Source: Terriglobales bacterium (GTDB lineage Bacteria > Acidobacteriota > Terriglobia > Terriglobales > Acidobacteriaceae). Taken from it: a stretch of DNA of 7,460 bases. Shown here in pieces: positions 1-6,225 of the stretch. The notes beneath the pieces are model-generated. The model ran no database searches and was not told the DNA's origin. It worked only from the letters and a program-made list of their open reading frames with translations. The DNA is taken from positions 1 to 7,460 of the forward strand of contig JAATFE010000208.1 of assembly GCA_015655365.1 (NCBI GenBank), written 5' to 3'. Numbering within the stretch: position 1 is the stretch's first letter; each line of letters begins with the position of its first letter. A program made the translations under genes and the position numbers.

Positions 1-1393
1 GCTGGAGCAGGTCTGGCTGCGGCTGGGTGGAGCGGCGTGCGTGGATGAGGCTGCACGCGCCAACCTGGACCTTTTGTGGGGTTGCCTGGACCGACTGCCA
101 GCCGGGGAGCAGGACTTGCTCGGCCCCGGCCTCGATGCGGCCCTCGACAAACTGACCGCGCAGCCCAACCCCGCCGCCAGCAGCGAGTGCGGCGTGCAAT
201 TGATGACCATCCACAAGTCTAAAGGCCTGGAGTTCGAGGTCGTAATCGTGCCCGAGTTGCAGGCTACGGGCGGCCGCAGCGGAGGCAAAATGCTTTCCTG
301 GCTGGAGCGCGGACTGGCTCATCCCGACGAATCAGGTGAGATCACCGAGTTTCTCATTGCGCCGCTGCAACCCAAGGGCGCGGATCGCGGCAAGGCCAAG
401 GAATGGATCGACGGCGTCTACCGCCAGCGCGAATCGCAGGAGGACCGGCGCATTCTTTACGTAGCTGCCACGCGCGCCCGCGAGGAACTGCACTTCTTTG
501 CCCGGCCCGCATACAAGGTGGAGAGCGACGGAAGCTTCAGCCTTCCGAATCCCGCAGGCAGCTTGCTGGCGACAGCCTGGCCGGCGCTGGAAGAAGAAGT
601 TCGCGCACGCTTCGAGGACTGGAAAGCAGACGCCGGTAAGACGGAGACGGAGATCGAAACCATCGCCGCCGCAGGCGAGAGCAATTTATTGGTGATGCCG
701 GCGCCCGCAAGGCCTACGCTGCTGCGCCGCCTGCCGCCCGATTACCGGCCTGCGGAGAGCGAGAACTTGAATGCTGCGGCAACGGAAGTCGCGGGAATGG
801 GTGCTGCACGCCTCTTCGCCCGTCACGAAGGCGGCCCGCTCTCGCGTGCTTTGGGCACTGCTGTTCACGCGCTGCTGGAAGAACTGGCCCGGCTGCGAAT
901 CGGCCTCGATTGGGATGCGGCTCGAGCGGCACTTGAACCGTTTCAGCCCCGCATTGCCGCGCAGGTACGCGCAACGGGCGTAGATCCATCCCAGGCAGAA
1001 AAGATTGCCGCCGAGGCGCTGGTCCATGCGCTCGGCGCATCCCGCGACCCGGTGGGCCAATGGATTCTTTCGCCGCACGCAGAGGCCCAAAGCGAGGTCA
1101 GTTGGGCAGGAATCGTGGCGGGCGGCCTCAGAACGGTCCGAGTCGACCGCGTCTTCCGCGCCGGGATCGATGCGCAGTCGGAAGGCGAAGAGGCCTGGTG
1201 GATCGTCGACTACAAAACCGCCCACGCCGACGACGTCGACCCCGCCGCGGCGCTGCCGGAGCTAAGAAAAATCTTCGCTCCGCAGTTGGAAGCTTATGGC
1301 GCAATCCTGCGCAATCTGCACGGGCAGAATGCAGTTATCCGCGCCGGGCTTTACTATCCGCGCATGGTTTTGCTGGATTGGTGGGAGTTATAG
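1..1393 (+). CDS. UvrD/AddA-type helicase-nuclease, C-terminal part (5' truncated by window edge)
   Basis: This is the C-terminal part of an ATP-dependent helicase-nuclease that processes double-strand DNA ends for recombination. The frame is open from base 2, so the gene begins outside the window; the GTG at 41 is internal. The helicase core shows a motif V-like TIHKSKGLEF (bases 206-235) and motif VI ILYVAATRARE (452-484). A RecB-family PD-(D/E)XK nuclease follows: GTAVHALLE (854-880), the acidic residue of VRVDRVF (Asp at 1145), VDYKT (Asp 1208, Lys 1214), and the Gln/Tyr of APQLEAYG (1283, 1295). This order matches AddA of the two-subunit AddAB complex; RecB or a related UvrD-like exonuclease is possible. 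All nuclease residues looked for are present, so it is probably active. The Walker A half is off the window. An addB-like partner would be expected upstream (inference). The stop TAG faces the minus-strand MutS-like gene. Family is confident; AddA versus RecB is less certain. Confidence 0.9.
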   Translation, partial: LEQVWLRLGGAACVDEAARANLDLLWGCLDRLPAGEQDLLGPGLDAALDKLTAQPNPAASSECGVQLMTIHKSKGLEFEVVIVPELQATGGRSGGKMLSWLERGLAHPDESGEITEFLIAPLQPKGADRGKAKEWIDGVYRQRESQEDRRILYVAATRAREELHFFARPAYKVESDGSFSLPNPAGSLLATAWPALEEEVRARFEDWKADAGKTETEIETIAAAGESNLLVMPAPARPTLLRRLPPDYRPAESENLNAAATEVAGMGAARLFARHEGGPLSRALGTAVHALLEELARLRIGLDWDAARAALEPFQPRIAAQVRATGVDPSQAEKIAAEALVHALGASRDPVGQWILSPHAEAQSEVSWAGIVAGGLRTVRVDRVFRAGIDAQSEGEEAWWIVDYKTAHADDVDPAAALPELRKIFAPQLEAYGAILRNLHGQNAVIRAGLYYPRMVLLDWWEL

Positions 1394-1467
1394 GGGATAA
1401 CTCTCGACTCCTCGGTCTTTGAGCGGATAATTTTGTTCCGGTTGAAGTTTGTGCCATCCCAGGTTAG

Positions 1468-1579
1468 AGCATTTTCGGAATACATATAGACTTTTTAAGG
1501 GGCGTGCAAAGTGCCTTTTTCTTGAGGAAAAAGGCACTTAGCCGCGTGCTTTCGGTCTACAGCTATTCCGAAAAATGCT
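1468..1579. repeat. MITE-like terminal-inverted-repeat element, copy 1 (about 112 bp)
   Basis: Two arms, 1468-1491 and 1555-1579, are inverted copies: 21 of 24 positions pair, with one 1-nt gap in the A/T run. The outer ends read AGCATTTT and AAAAATGCT; the inner ends read TAGAC and GTCTA. The flanking tetranucleotides are TTAG (1464-1467) and ATAG (1580-1583), which fit a decayed target duplication. The 63-nt interior carries the perfect 11-bp hairpin listed separately and no credible gene. Copy 2 at 3573-3701 shares both the outer AGCATTTTTC and the inner TGTAGA of the arms but has a different interior. No transposase is encoded, so any movement would need one supplied elsewhere. Being an element of this type is inference; the inverted repeat itself is directly visible. 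Confidence 0.65.
1511..1537. terminator. Perfect 11-bp hairpin between convergent genes; possible transcript end
   Basis: GTGCCTTTTTC (1511-1521) and GAAAAAGGCAC (1527-1537) pair perfectly around the 5-nt loop TTGAG. It lies inside repeat copy 1, between the stops of the helicase-nuclease (plus) and the MutS-like gene (minus), where a bidirectional transcript end would be useful. Neither strand has the U-tract of a classical intrinsic terminator right after the stem, so termination is only a guess. The hairpin may simply be the core of the repeat element. Confidence 0.35.
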
Positions 1580-1606
1580 ATAGGCGCAAAAACAAAGACG
1601 CGCCGA

Positions 1607-1650
1607 ACCTGGGGCACCCGAACATTGATACAACTTCACGTTGTCAGAGA
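1607..1650. repeat. Direct-repeat cassette, copy A (after the MutS-like gene)
   Basis: Three blocks match copy B at 3786-3827: ACCTGGGGCACCC (1607-1619), TACAACTTCA (1629-1638) and CAGAGA (1645-1650). The last two blocks have identical spacing in the two copies; the first differs by a 2-nt indel. On the minus strand the cassette begins in the final codons of the MutS-like gene and contributes its TGA stop (1646-1644). A short ACAAC/GTTGT hairpin also lies within it. It looks like a dispersed non-coding repeat; I recall similar GGGTGCCCCAGGT cassettes in Acidobacteriota genomes but cannot verify this here. Confidence 0.6.
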
Positions 1651-3449
1651 TCTAGTCCTATCGACTTCATCAGTTCCAAGGCATTGCTGGTTCTTACGAC
1701 GCCCGGCTTCAGTTTGTAGTCGAAGATCAACCGGCTGTCTTCAAACCTGTCTTCGAAGTGACAGTTGGTTGCGCGCTCGCCCATCGCTTCCGGAATTGCG
1801 GTCAAAGCCAGGTCGTGCGTGCTCACGATGCCGATCGCTTCGTGTTCCACCAGGCTCCGCACCACAAACTCCGTGCCCGCAAGGCGGTCGTGCGAGTTGG
1901 TGCCTGAAAGCAGTTCGTCCAACAGGAAGAGCACCGGAATCGGCCCCTGCGTCAGATCGGAAATGAGTTTGACCCTGCGGATCTCCGCATAGAACCGGGA
2001 GACGCCTCCCGACAGAGAATCCAGAATGCAGATGGAGGCCGCGACAGCCAGCGGAGAAAGCCGGAGCCGCACGGCACGCACGGGAGCGCCGCACTGCGCC
2101 AGGACCGCGTTCGCGCCGATGCTGCGGATGAAGGTGCTTTTGCCCGCCATGTTCGGGCCGCTCAGAATCATGAGTTGCAGTCCATCGCCCAGTTTGAGGT
2201 CGTTGCGCACGGCCGTGTCCAGGGGCAGCAGCGGGTGAGCAAGGCCCTCGGCATCGAAGAGCGGGGCTCCTTCAATCAACTCCGGAAACACGTCCGCGGG
2301 ATGCTCATAGGCATACGCCGACAGCGCGGTCAGCGCCTCCAACTCTCCCACGGCACCCAGCCAGGCGCGAATCTGCGGGCCGAATTCCCTGCGCCAGCGC
2401 TCGGCGGCAAAGATCACTTGCGCGCTCCAGAAGACAACCACGTCCAGCGGCTTGGCCACAGGATTCCGCCGCTGCTTCAGAAACTCGGTCAAGCGAGCGA
2501 GTTTCTCGATCGCGGCGGAAGGAGCAACGCCATCGCGCTTTAGAGAATTCTGTATCTCTAGCAGCTTGGGAGAAGAGAATGGCTCGCGCTCCAGAAGCGA
2601 GAGAACGCCGGAGAGTAACTCCAGATCTTCCGCGGCTTGCTCCACTGCGCCCGAGGCTTCATCGAGGCGCGCATGAAGGCGGTGCGCCCAGGCCAAGCAG
2701 AGAACCGTCATGGCCGCCGCAACGATGCCCAGACCCCAGACGCCCCAACAGACCAGGCTCAGTATCCAGAGAATCGCGAGGACCGGGGTCACCACGCGAG
2801 TCAGGCGCTTGTTAAACACCGGGCCCTGCTCACCCCACGCAGCCAACGCCTCGGGATTCACCCCAAGGCGCACCGTTTCGCCCAGCAGGAACAGCTTCTC
2901 TCTGAAGGCCACACGCTGGGCGAGGTCGGCCACAGCGTTCTGCCGCTGCTGCACCTCACCGATGGGCGCAGGGGCCAAGAGCCACGCGGCCAGCGTCTCT
3001 TCGCCGGCGCGCGTGCGCGCCGTGCAGAGCAGTTCGAACAAGGAGGCTTTGCCGAACAGGTCCAGGTCGCGCGCATAGGGATGGGAGGGGTCGAGGAAGC
3101 GCTCTCCTGTCTCTCCGGTCCCGGCCCAGCGATCTTCCAGGCGGGCAAGTCCGCGCTCATAGAAGTCAATGGATCGCGCGCGAAGGCGAAGCTGCCGGAT
3201 CAACTTCTCATGCATGACTGCAAGGACGATGAAAACGGCGGCTGGCGCCAGCAGGAACGCGATAGCCGCCGTGTGCCGGAGCAGTAATACCGCACAGAGC
3301 AGCGTGCCAGCGGCCATGGCCAGTTTGGCGTAACCGAGCAGCCTTTCGCGCCGCCTCTGGGATGCCTGCGCCAAATACAGCTCATGCAATCGATGCGAAT
3401 AGACTTCCCTGGGGGTATCTCCGCTCTGCGCTTCCGAACCATGATCCAT
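1644..3449 (-). CDS. Membrane-anchored MutS-family ATPase (MutS domain V protein)
   Basis: This 601-residue protein keeps the MutS ATPase core. It has Walker A GPNMAGKST (431-439), the signature-like DSLSGGVSRFYAEI (477-490), Walker B VLFLLDE (506-512) and STHD (543-546). The C-terminal YKLKPGVV..SNALELM (578-594) is typical of the superfamily. There is no N-terminal mismatch-reading domain with its Phe-X-Glu motif, and no C-terminal Smr nuclease as in MutS2. Instead two hydrophobic stretches (about 43-57 and 61-79) and another pair (about 219-255) predict membrane anchoring, with the ATPase in the cytoplasm. Canonical mismatch repair is therefore unlikely, and the true role is unknown. Proteins of this layout are usually annotated only as MutS-related. 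The ATG start is supported by GGAG (3459-3456) with 6-nt spacing. The gene stands alone, convergent with the helicase-nuclease and separated from phoU by a repeat-rich gap. Its TGA stop falls inside repeat copy A. Confidence 0.9.
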   Translation of the reverse strand: MDHGSEAQSGDTPREVYSHRLHELYLAQASQRRRERLLGYAKLAMAAGTLLCAVLLLRHTAAIAFLLAPAAVFIVLAVMHEKLIRQLRLRARSIDFYERGLARLEDRWAGTGETGERFLDPSHPYARDLDLFGKASLFELLCTARTRAGEETLAAWLLAPAPIGEVQQRQNAVADLAQRVAFREKLFLLGETVRLGVNPEALAAWGEQGPVFNKRLTRVVTPVLAILWILSLVCWGVWGLGIVAAAMTVLCLAWAHRLHARLDEASGAVEQAAEDLELLSGVLSLLEREPFSSPKLLEIQNSLKRDGVAPSAAIEKLARLTEFLKQRRNPVAKPLDVVVFWSAQVIFAAERWRREFGPQIRAWLGAVGELEALTALSAYAYEHPADVFPELIEGAPLFDAEGLAHPLLPLDTAVRNDLKLGDGLQLMILSGPNMAGKSTFIRSIGANAVLAQCGAPVRAVRLRLSPLAVAASICILDSLSGGVSRFYAEIRRVKLISDLTQGPIPVLFLLDELLSGTNSHDRLAGTEFVVRSLVEHEAIGIVSTHDLALTAIPEAMGERATNCHFEDRFEDSRLIFDYKLKPGVVRTSNALELMKSIGLDL

Positions 3450-3572
3450 TCCACACTCCGCTTGCTCAAGTCAAGAGTATCGCGTTCGCGGAAGGCGTAT
3501 GGGATTGGCAAGAAAGGAGTGCGAAGCAGTTGCCCAAAATAGAGCGACTGAGGCTCTGACCGGATGATTTAG

Positions 3573-3701
3573 AGCATTTCTCCTGATGGTGTAGAGGAAA
3601 AAACATCCCTCAGGGGCTGAAGCCCTATCATTTCGGCCATTTTACGGCACGGCTAAAGCCGTGCCCCTTCAAAGCCGCTCTACACCTACTAGAAAAATGC
3701 T
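3573..3701. repeat. MITE-like terminal-inverted-repeat element, copy 2 (about 129 bp)
   Basis: Arms 3573-3596 and 3678-3701 are inverted copies with 19 of 24 positions matching and no gap. They start AGCATTT and end GTAGAG. The element is flanked by perfect 4-bp direct repeats, TTAG at 3569-3572 and TTAG at 3702-3705, as expected for a target-site duplication. The 81-nt interior holds two GC-rich hairpins (listed separately) and no coding potential. It sits in the 395-bp gap between the MutS-like start and the phoU stop; apart from this element, the hairpin cluster at 3725-3832 and the MutS-like ribosome-binding site, I see nothing else in that gap. Confidence 0.7.
3613..3665. repeat. REP-like hairpin doublet inside inverted-repeat copy 2
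   Basis: Two adjacent stem-loops share a similar loop style. GGGC-TGAA-GCCC (3614-3625) has a flanking G-T wobble, and GGCACGGC-TAAA-GCCGTGCC (3646-3665) has a perfect 8-bp stem. The repeated core GGCTRAAGCC in both suggests related REP-type palindromes arranged as a pair. In other genomes REP elements are spread by RAYT (Y1) transposases and can shape mRNA ends. Which of these applies here cannot be told from the window. Confidence 0.55.
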
Positions 3702-3724
3702 TTAGTACCTTGAGTTCATGCTCT

Positions 3725-3832
3725 CCCAGGTCTCAGAAGCGAGACCTCCACCCCACGGACGAAAACCTATCCGTGGGGACCCCAGACCTGGGGCACCCAA
3801 GCTGGTACAACTTCAAACGGCCAGAGACCTGG
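3725..3832. repeat. Hairpin cluster with direct-repeat cassette copy B, downstream of phoU
   Basis: Several stems lie in tandem. AGGTCTC/GAGACCT (3728-3734 with 3741-3747) has a 6-nt loop. CCCCACGGA/TCCGTGGGG (3751-3759 with 3770-3778) is a perfect 9-bp stem. CCCCA/TGGGG (3780-3784 with 3789-3793) has a 4-nt loop. The left arm can pair elsewhere: CCCAGGTCT (3725-3733) is the exact complement of AGACCTGGG (3784-3792), and CCAGGTCTC (3726-3734) of GAGACCTGG (3824-3832). Cassette blocks 3786-3798, 3806-3815 and 3822-3827 repeat those at 1607-1650. On the minus strand this is the 3' untranslated region of the pst-phoU transcript, so a role in transcript ending or stability is possible. No U-tract is present, so it is not a classical terminator. 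Confidence 0.6.
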
Positions 3833-3844
3833 CGGGAGCGTCAT

Positions 3845-4537
3845 TCACCCCTGGGCTTTCGGGTCCCTGCCGCCGGTTACGCTCTTGTGGTGGCGCACAT
3901 CCGCGCCCTGTACCCAGAAGATCACGTCTTCGGCAATGTTGGTGGCGTGGTCGGCCACGCGCTCCAGGCTGCGGCTGATCATGAGCGCATTCAAGGCTTG
4001 GGGAGCGATGTGGCTCTCCTCTTCCATCACCTTGGTCAACGCCTTGTAGGCGGCGCGATTCATGGCGTCCACGGCGTCGTCCATGCTGAGAACGCTGCGC
4101 GCCAGATCGGCATCTCCCTCGATAAACGCCTGGAGGCACTTGCGCACCATCTCGGCAGAGAGCGCGGCCATGCGCGGAATATCCACGGGCAGATCGGCCA
4201 CGGCCATCTTCTCCATGTGGCGCACCCGCTCGGCGATGCTCTTGGCCGCGTCACCCACCCGTTCCAGGTCGGCGTTGATCTTGATGACGCTGAGGATGAA
4301 GCGCAGGTCGATGGCCATGGGCTGCTCCATCGCCAGCAGATCGAGGGCCGACTGGTCGATTTCCCGCTCCAGGCGGTTAATGGCCAACTCGCTCCGGCTC
4401 ACCAAGTCACAGATGGACAGATCGCGTACGCGATAGGCCTCAATGGCGCGCTGAATGGCCTGCTCGGCCAGTCCAGCCATCACCAGCAATTGTTCCTTCA
4501 ATTCATCGAGGCTTTGTTGAAAGCGTATGCGCGTCAT
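3845..4537 (-). CDS. phoU: Phosphate-signalling regulator PhoU
   Basis: PhoU, 230 residues, is the cytoplasmic regulator that links the Pst transporter to the PhoR/PhoB-type phosphate response and restrains phosphate uptake. The protein is all-helical with two homologous three-helix halves. Each half has the metal-binding signature: [15 protein letters not shown] (89-103) and [14 protein letters not shown] (190-203). An N-terminal helix such as [19 protein letters not shown] is also typical, as is the length. The ATG at 4537 overlaps the pstB TGA as ATGA, indicating translational coupling. The frame is open further upstream to 4894, but that part runs antiparallel in register over pstB and has no PhoU similarity, so the longer start is rejected. 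phoU is the last gene of the operon; its stop is followed by the hairpin cluster. The polar tail after about residue 212 is not part of the fold. Confidence 0.95.
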   Translation of the reverse strand: MTRIRFQQSLDELKEQLLVMAGLAEQAIQRAIEAYRVRDLSICDLVSRSELAINRLEREIDQSALDLLAMEQPMAIDLRFILSVIKINADLERVGDAAKSIAERVRHMEKMAVADLPVDIPRMAALSAEMVRKCLQAFIEGDADLARSVLSMDDAVDAMNRAAYKALTKVMEEESHIAPQALNALMISRSLERVADHATNIAEDVIFWVQGADVRHHKSVTGGRDPKAQG

Positions 4538-5292
4538 CCGAACCTGCCCGTAATGTAATCTTCTGTGCGTTTGTCGCTGGGATTGGTGAAGATTTTGTGC
4601 GTGGAGTCGAACTCTACCATCCGGCCGTTCAAAAAAAAGCCCGTTTTCTCGGCCACGCGGGCGGCCTGCTGCATGTTGTGCGTCACAATCACAATCGTGT
4701 ACTGCGACTTCAACTGAAAGATCAGGTCCTCGATCTTGGAAGTGGAAACCGGGTCCAGCGCCGAGGCCGGCTCGTCCATCAGCAACACTTCGGGGTCGAC
4801 CGCCAGAGCGCGGGCAATACACAAGCGCTGCTGCTGGCCGCCGCTGAGGCTGGCGCCCGACTTCTTCTTCAGATCGTCCTTCACCTCGTCCCACAGGGCC
4901 GAGTTCTTGAGCGACCGCTCGACGATTTCATCCAGCACGTGCCGGTTGGTATAGCCGTTCAGTTTGAGCCCGGCGGCCACGTTGTCGTAAATCGACATGG
5001 TGGGGAAGGGATTAGGGCGCTGGAAGACCATGCCCACGCGGCGGCGAATCTCCACCGGCTTAATGTCCTTGTAAATATCAAGATCACCAATGCGCACGGT
5101 GCCAGTAACCCGCGCAATCGGATTGGTCTCGTGCATGCGATTCAGGCAGCGGACAAAGGTGCTTTTGCCGCAGCCCGAGGGGCCGATGAGAGCCGTCGCA
5201 TGGTTGCCAGGCATGTTTAGATTGATGTCCTGCAGGCTGTGATTGGTCCCGTACCATGCATTCAGGTTGGTTACCTCGATGCCGACGCCCAC
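4534..5292 (-). CDS. pstB: Phosphate ABC transporter ATP-binding protein PstB
   Basis: PstB, 252 residues, is the ATPase that powers phosphate import through PstC-PstA. All ABC motifs are present: Walker [10 protein letters not shown] (37-45), Q-loop Gln 91 in VFQRPNPFP, signature LSGGQQQR (149-156), Walker B VLLMDEP (169-175), the D-loop SALD after it, and the switch His 205 in [22 protein letters not shown] and LWDEVKDDL are characteristic of PstB rather than other importers. The start is GTG; it immediately follows the pstA TAA in the same frame, so no earlier start is possible. A good ribosome-binding site GGGAG lies 8 nt upstream within the pstA end. Its TGA stop overlaps the phoU ATG. 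The length is normal and no residue is missing. Confidence 0.97.
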   Translation of the reverse strand: MGVGIEVTNLNAWYGTNHSLQDINLNMPGNHATALIGPSGCGKSTFVRCLNRMHETNPIARVTGTVRIGDLDIYKDIKPVEIRRRVGMVFQRPNPFPTMSIYDNVAAGLKLNGYTNRHVLDEIVERSLKNSALWDEVKDDLKKKSGASLSGGQQQRLCIARALAVDPEVLLMDEPASALDPVSTSKIEDLIFQLKSQYTIVIVTHNMQQAARVAEKTGFFLNGRMVEFDSTHKIFTNPSDKRTEDYITGRFG

Positions 5293-6159
5293 TTAGCTAG
5301 CTCCCTTCAATACACCGCGGCTGGTCACGTACCGCACCAGGGATACCGCGGCAACAATCAGCACAATCAATACCAGAGACCCTGCCCACGCCAGACGATG
5401 CCACTCGTCGTAGGGCGACATGGCATAGACCCAAATCTGCAAGGGCAAAGCGGCAATGGGCTCGTTCAGGTTGGCGCTCCAAAACTGGTTGCCCAGGGCG
5501 GTGAAGATCAGCGGAGCGGTTTCTCCCGCTACGCGCGCAAAGGCCAGCATACAGCCGGTGATGATGCCCGGCGACGCCGTTTTCACGGTGATCGAAAGCA
5601 CCGACCGCCAGTTGGGCACGCCCAGCGCCAAGGCTGCTTCACGCACCGCATGAGGCACCATCAACAGCATCTCTTCCGTCGTGCGGCAAATCGTCGGAAT
5701 CATCATGATGCCCAGAGCCACCCCGCCGGAGAAGGCCGAGAAGTGCTTTTGCGGAACCACCACCAGGGCATAAACCGCAATTCCCATCACGATCGAAGGC
5801 ACTCCGTTGAGCACGTCCGCGGTAAAGCGCACCGCATTGGCCAGCTTGGTTCCGCGCCCGAACTCGGCCAGGAAGATGCCGCCGCCAATGCCCAGCGGAA
5901 CTCCTATCAAACTTCCGACTCCCAACAGGATTGCCGAGCCGAAAATGGCGTTCGCCATTCCCCCGCCATCCTCGCCAGGCGGTTTGGGAATCTGCGTGAA
6001 GAAGGACGGGGTAAGCGAGCTGGCACCCTTGTAAACCAGATACACGAAGATAGCCACCAGCGGCGCCACCACAAGGATCGTGGAAAGCACCGCAAGCCCG
6101 GTCGCCGCGCTATCCGTTACCGTCCGGATTCGTGCCCGCAGCTTGTGTTCGTCCTTCAC
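5293..6159 (-). CDS. pstA: Phosphate ABC transporter permease PstA
   Basis: PstA is an inner-membrane subunit of the Pst phosphate importer and forms the pore with PstC. It has about six hydrophobic spans, the first within about residues 21-43 of this start. The cytoplasmic EAA coupling loop EAALALGVPNWRSVLSI contacts PstB, and VLNGVPSIVMGI and ARVAGETAPLIFTALG are strongly PstA-like. The start chosen is GTG at 6159, giving 288 residues, because GGGAG (6172-6168) sits 8 nt upstream. A GTG at 6174 would add five residues but has only a weak GGGTG upstream. The TAA stop (5295-5293) directly abuts the pstB GTG. A spacer of about 66 bp separates it from the pstC stop. Family confidence is very high; the start is uncertain by five codons. 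Confidence 0.95.
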   Translation of the reverse strand: MKDEHKLRARIRTVTDSAATGLAVLSTILVVAPLVAIFVYLVYKGASSLTPSFFTQIPKPPGEDGGGMANAIFGSAILLGVGSLIGVPLGIGGGIFLAEFGRGTKLANAVRFTADVLNGVPSIVMGIAVYALVVVPQKHFSAFSGGVALGIMMIPTICRTTEEMLLMVPHAVREAALALGVPNWRSVLSITVKTASPGIITGCMLAFARVAGETAPLIFTALGNQFWSANLNEPIAALPLQIWVYAMSPYDEWHRLAWAGSLVLIVLIVAAVSLVRYVTSRGVLKGAS

Positions 6160-6174
6160 TTTAAGCTCTCCCAC

Positions 6175-6225
6175 TCTGCACCCAGTTTTTCCGTTCCCTG
6201 TTTCCTGCTATTCCCGATCCCCGAC
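6175..6225 (-). other. Purine-rich pstC-pstA spacer with degenerate GGGAA-type repeats
   Basis: Read on the minus strand this spacer is a run of loosely repeated units such as GGGGATC, GGGAATA, AGGAAACA, GGGAAC and GGAAAAAC. The other junctions in this operon are contiguous or overlapping. The spacer is non-coding, has no hairpin I can see, and leads into the pstA ribosome-binding site. It may be a decayed short tandem repeat. Confidence 0.4.

Noticed and set aside
41..43. GTG at 41 as the true start of the helicase-nuclease
   Set aside because: The frame stays open to the window edge with helicase-like sequence before it (LEQVWLRLGG), and a helicase lacking Walker A would be incomplete.
1504..1719. 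Small plus-strand open frame of 71 codons in the convergent gap
   Set aside because: It runs through the inverted-repeat element and the cassette into the antisense of the MutS-like 3' end, with no ribosome-binding site or protein-like composition.
2637..3287. Plus-strand open frame of 216 codons opposite the MutS-like gene
   Set aside because: It is a shadow of a confidently identified ATPase, with no recognisable motif.
3569..3832. CRISPR-like array from the multiple repeats in this gap
   Set aside because: The repeats are palindromes of different sequence without regular spacing or unique spacers, and no cas genes are nearby.
3710..4558. Plus-strand open frame of 282 codons opposite phoU
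   Set aside because: It is antisense to a clear phoU and begins in the hairpin cluster. The translation is low in information and His/Leu-rich.
4538..4894. N-terminal extension of phoU to an upstream start
   Set aside because: The extra 119 codons run over pstB on the same strand in another frame and have Arg/Gly-rich content unlike PhoU. The ATGA overlap at 4537 gives the normal family length.
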